From positions 99,126-163,125 of the forward strand of contig NZ_LMJE01000007.1 in the NCBI RefSeq assembly GCF_001429245.1: DNA of 64,000 bases, in the 5' to 3' direction. Shown piece after piece: positions 61,182-64,000 of the stretch (the first letter of the stretch is position 1; every line of letters begins with the position of its first letter). Position numbers and translations under genes: made by a program. The notes under the pieces were generated by a model. That model was not told the DNA's origin and ran no database searches. It saw only the letters and a list, made by a program, of their open reading frames with translations. Source of the DNA: Rhizobium sp. Root274. Its GTDB lineage: Bacteria; Pseudomonadota; Alphaproteobacteria; Rhizobiales; Rhizobiaceae.

Positions 61182-63497
61182 ATGAATTCCCACGACAAGA
61201 CCAAGACCGATGCTGTGGCAGCGACTGCCGATCTCGACGAACAGGCGCTCTTCTATCATCGCTATCCGCGTCCCGGGAAACTCGAGATCCAGGCGACGAA
61301 GCCGCTTGGCAACCAGCGCGATCTGGCCCTTGCCTATTCGCCCGGCGTCGCAGCGCCCTGCCTTGCCATCAAGGACGATCCGGCAGCCGCAGACGATTAC
61401 ACGGCGCGCTCCAACCTCGTCGCGGTCATTTCGAACGGCACGGCTGTGCTCGGGCTCGGCAATATCGGCCCGCTGGCCTCCAAGCCCGTGATGGAAGGCA
61501 AGGCGGTTCTGTTCAAGAAGTTCGCCGGCATCGACGTCTTCGATATCGAGATTGAGGCGCCGACGGTCGACCAGATGGTCTCGACCATTTCGGCGCTGGA
61601 GCCAACCTTCGGCGGTATTAATCTCGAAGACATCAAGGCGCCGGAATGCTTCCAGGTCGAAGACCAGCTGCGCGCCAAGATGAACATTCCGGTCTTCCAC
61701 GACGACCAGCACGGCACAGCCATCATCGTCGCCGCCGCGATTTTGAACGGCCTGGAACTGGCCGGCAAGAAGATCGACGGCGTGAAGATCGTCGCCTCGG
61801 GTGCGGGTGCAGCAGCCCTCGCCTGCCTGAACCTTCTGGTGATCCTCGGCGCCAAGCGCGAAAATATCTGGGTCCACGACATCGAAGGCCTCGTCTACAA
61901 GGGCCGCAACGAATTGATGGATCCCTGGAAGGAAATCTATGCCCAGGAGACCGACAAGCGGTCGCTCTCCGAAAGCATCGATGATGCCGATGTCTTCCTC
62001 GGTCTGTCCGCTGCCGGCGTCCTGAAACCCGAACTCCTGGCGCGCATGGCTCCAAGCCCGCTGATCATGGCGCTTGCCAACCCGAAGCCCGAGATCATGC
62101 CGGAAGAGGCACGCGCCGCCCGCCCCGACGCGATGATCTGCACCGGCCGGTCGGATTTCCCCAACCAGGTCAACAACGTCCTGTGTTTCCCCTATATCTT
62201 CCGCGGCGCGCTCGATTGCGGCGCAACCACGATCAATGAAGAAATGAAGATGGCCGCCGTGCGCGCCATCGCGGCGCTCGCCCGCGAGGAAGTCTCGGAA
62301 GTGGCCGCCCGCGCCTACACGGGCGAGACGCCGACTTTCGGGCCGGATTACCTCATCCCCTCGCCCTTCGATCCGCGCCTCATCCTGCGCATTGCCCCGG
62401 CTGTCGCGCGCGCAGCCGAAGAAAGCGGCGTCGCCCGCCGTCCGATCGCCGATTACGACACCTATCTCGACCAGTTGAACCGCTTTGTCTTCCGCTCCGG
62501 CTTCGTGATGAAGCCAATCTTTGCGGCGGCCAAGGCTGCCGCCAAGAAGCGTGTGATCTTCGCCGAAGGTGAAGACGAACGCGTCCTCAGGGCTGCTCAG
62601 GTGCTGCTCGAAGACGGCATTGGCGAGCCAATCCTGATCGGCCGTCCGCAGATCATCGAGACCCGTCTCAAACGCTACGGCCTGCGCATTCGTCCCGGTG
62701 TCGACTTCGACCTCGTGAACCCTGAAGACGATCCGCGCTACCGCGACTATGTCGACGACTATTTCGCCCTTGTCGGTCGTGCCGGCATCAACCCGGAAGC
62801 CGCCCGGACCATCGTGCGCACCAATACGACGGTCATCGGAGCGCTCGCCGTTAAGCGCGGTGAAGCGGATGCCCTCATCTGTGGCGTCGAAGGCCGCTTC
62901 GACCGCCATGTCCGCGATGTTCGTCAGATCATCGGCAAGCGCCCAGGCGTGCGCGACTTCTCGGGCCTCAGCCTGCTGATCTCGCAGCGCGGAGCGATCT
63001 TCTTCACCGACACCTTCGTGACCGACGATCCTTGCGCCGAAGAAATTGCCGAAATGACGATACTTGCAGCAGAGGAAATCCGTCGCTTCGGCATCAGCCC
63101 TAAGGCAGCCCTTCTTTCGCATTCCAACTTCGGCTCGCGCCCCTCGGCAAGTGCCACCAAGATGCGACAGGCCCTGGAAATCATCCGCCAGACGGCACCG
63201 AACCTCGAGGTCGACGGTGAGATGCAGGGCGGTTCGGCCCTGTCGGAGAGCCTGCGCAAGCGCGCAATGCCCGACAGCACGCTGACAGGCGAGGCCAATC
63301 TCCTGGTCTTCCCGAACCTCGATGCTGCCAACATCTCGCTCGGGATTGTCCGCATGATGATGGATGCGCTGCATGTCGGCCCGATCCTGCTCGGCGCCGC
63401 ACTGCCGGCGCATGTGCTGTCGACCTCCGTGACCTCGCGCGGCGTCGTCAACATGGCGGCTCTGGCGGTTGTCGAAGCGTCTCAACCCGAAGCCTGA
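61182..63497 (+). CDS. maeB: Malic enzyme with C-terminal phosphotransacetylase-like domain
   Basis: The enzyme oxidises malate to pyruvate and CO2, feeding acetyl-CoA from C4 acids; in rhizobia such enzymes support symbiotic nitrogen fixation. The 771-residue protein has the malic domain (about 1-430: [40 protein letters not shown], the NAD(P) fold [16 protein letters not shown]) and a PTA-like domain (about 435-771: [40 protein letters not shown]). The length and N-terminus ([19 protein letters not shown]) fit NAD-type Dme better than NADP-type Tme of Sinorhizobium, as far as I recall. The tail domain lacks proven PTA activity. Confidence 0.95.
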   Translation: MNSHDKTKTDAVAATADLDEQALFYHRYPRPGKLEIQATKPLGNQRDLALAYSPGVAAPCLAIKDDPAAADDYTARSNLVAVISNGTAVLGLGNIGPLASKPVMEGKAVLFKKFAGIDVFDIEIEAPTVDQMVSTISALEPTFGGINLEDIKAPECFQVEDQLRAKMNIPVFHDDQHGTAIIVAAAILNGLELAGKKIDGVKIVASGAGAAALACLNLLVILGAKRENIWVHDIEGLVYKGRNELMDPWKEIYAQETDKRSLSESIDDADVFLGLSAAGVLKPELLARMAPSPLIMALANPKPEIMPEEARAARPDAMICTGRSDFPNQVNNVLCFPYIFRGALDCGATTINEEMKMAAVRAIAALAREEVSEVAARAYTGETPTFGPDYLIPSPFDPRLILRIAPAVARAAEESGVARRPIADYDTYLDQLNRFVFRSGFVMKPIFAAAKAAAKKRVIFAEGEDERVLRAAQVLLEDGIGEPILIGRPQIIETRLKRYGLRIRPGVDFDLVNPEDDPRYRDYVDDYFALVGRAGINPEAARTIVRTNTTVIGALAVKRGEADALICGVEGRFDRHVRDVRQIIGKRPGVRDFSGLSLLISQRGAIFFTDTFVTDDPCAEEIAEMTILAAEEIRRFGISPKAALLSHSNFGSRPSASATKMRQALEIIRQTAPNLEVDGEMQGGSALSESLRKRAMPDSTLTGEANLLVFPNLDAANISLGIVRMMMDALHVGPILLGAALPAHVLSTSVTSRGVVNMAALAVVEASQPEA

Positions 63498-63622
63498 GGT
63501 ACGGGTTCGTCGAGAAAAGCCCCTGACGAAAACACGTCGGGGGTGGTGACGGGCAGAATTGCCGCTGGACAAGTTAGAGCTGTACCCCTGAAATTGTATC
63601 CCTGAGAATCTAGGGTCAGTGG

Positions 63623-64000
63623 ATGGGGCAAGAGGGCGTCTATTTCGACCTGCTGGACTGGCTCGATCACCAGACCCGGCTTGAGCCGTCGACATTTCTG
63701 CAGAAACTCCAGGCCGCCTACCGGACGGGCCCCATCGTCTACATCGATGGCGCGTTCGGGCCCGGCCGGGTGAAGTTGCAGCGTCTCGTGCACAGCCGTC
63801 CATCAGACGCTGCACGGATCACACGCCTGTTGGGCAACCGCCCGCTGCGGGACCAACTGGACAGGCTCTTCTCAGAGCTGGAGCCGGTTCAGCTCGATCT
63901 GTCCTTGATTGCCGCATCCCGCCCCGCGCGCCAAGAGCCAAATGGCAGGGACAGCCTGACAACCGCCATCGGCTACCCGCTGCTGGCCCGCCCGGGGCGG
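63623..64000 (+). CDS. Unidentified protein, 5' part only
   Basis: The reading frame is open from ATG 63623 to the window end, 126 codons. It has no signal peptide or membrane segment. The N-terminal part (FDLLDWLDHQTRLEPSTFLQKLQAAYRTGPIVYIDGAF) and the later YPLLARPGR resemble autoinducer-binding domains of LuxR-type regulators, but this is weak. The start is uncertain, and the gene continues outside. Confidence 0.5.
   Translation, partial: MGQEGVYFDLLDWLDHQTRLEPSTFLQKLQAAYRTGPIVYIDGAFGPGRVKLQRLVHSRPSDAARITRLLGNRPLRDQLDRLFSELEPVQLDLSLIAASRPARQEPNGRDSLTTAIGYPLLARPGR

Noticed and set aside
63521..63543. Terminator after the malic enzyme gene
   Set aside because: CCCCTGACG and CGTCGGGG can pair, but with a wobble pair and no T tract; too weak to list.
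61113..63815. A 900-codon minus-strand reading frame opposite the malic enzyme gene
   Set aside because: The plus strand encodes a full, recognisable malic enzyme. GC-rich third positions in one strand suppress stops on the other, giving long shadow frames.

Overview
The window is an ordinary chromosomal stretch of a GC-rich alphaproteobacterium, almost certainly a Rhizobiaceae member (Rhizobium/Agrobacterium/Sinorhizobium group). The evidence is the gene content: PurS/PurQ/PurL, a two-domain malic enzyme, CckA, an alphaproteobacterial GTTC-N7-GTTC LexA box near recA, two DUF1127 genes, and a 1928-residue coiled-coil protein that fits the Growth Pole Ring (GPR/RgsE) family of polar-growing Rhizobiales. 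I see no phage, insertion sequence, CRISPR array, rRNA or tRNA.

Layout. 0-6 kb: purS (3' end), a small coiled-coil gene, purQ, a lipoprotein, a DUF1127 gene divergent from a MocR-type regulator, purL and bolA. 6-13 kb: two paralogous membrane-anchored alpha/beta hydrolases and one exported hydrolase, interleaved with a basic small protein, CGFS glutaredoxin, a drug-type MFS exporter, an inositol-phosphatase-family enzyme and an isoprenylcysteine-methyltransferase-like protein. 13-21 kb: ttcA, glsA, rpsD, terC, a D,D-carboxypeptidase coupled to pepT, and a HerA-like ATPase. 21-28 kb: DUF1127, a 30-codon ORF, a CBS/CNNM membrane protein, murI, an RNA methyltransferase, two tandem related exported proteins, icd, a PH-like membrane protein and a GST. 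28-45 kb: SulP transporter, alaS, recA, psuK-psuG, cckA, a FliO-like membrane protein, dksA, sixA-ycjX-ycjF. 45-50 kb: an exported protein, folP-folB-folK, a DUF922 putative metallopeptidase, a candidate sRNA, a 2Fe-2S ferredoxin and a degenerate Hpt protein. 50-64 kb: the GPR-like gene, the Mla-type lipid transport operon (mlaE-mlaF-mlaD-lipoprotein), an LpxH-like metallophosphoesterase, the malic enzyme, and a truncated unidentified gene.

How genes work together. PurS, PurQ and PurL form one FGAM synthase; BolA and CGFS glutaredoxin are classic iron-sulfur partners; psuK-psuG break down pseudouridine; folP-folB-folK make folate; MlaE/F/D plus the lipoprotein form a phospholipid importer; CckA heads a cell-cycle phosphorelay. 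Many gene pairs are translationally coupled by ATGA overlaps (small gene/purQ, dac/pepT, hydrolase/methyltransferase, ycjX/ycjF, folP/folB, mlaD/lipoprotein), and most convergent junctions carry shared hairpin terminators.

The parts least explained by known genes are non-coding: a promoter that would make the mocR mRNA leaderless, LysR-like palindromes near a 30-codon ORF, a long rpsD leader, a three-hairpin RNA candidate ending in eight Ts at 48.7 kb, and a 17-bp inverted pair of GTTAAC/TTTAAA elements at 49.7 kb in the divergent region before the GPR-like gene. No wholly new multi-gene system is evident; the paralogous membrane hydrolases and the small gene inserted in the purine operon are the best protein-level leads.
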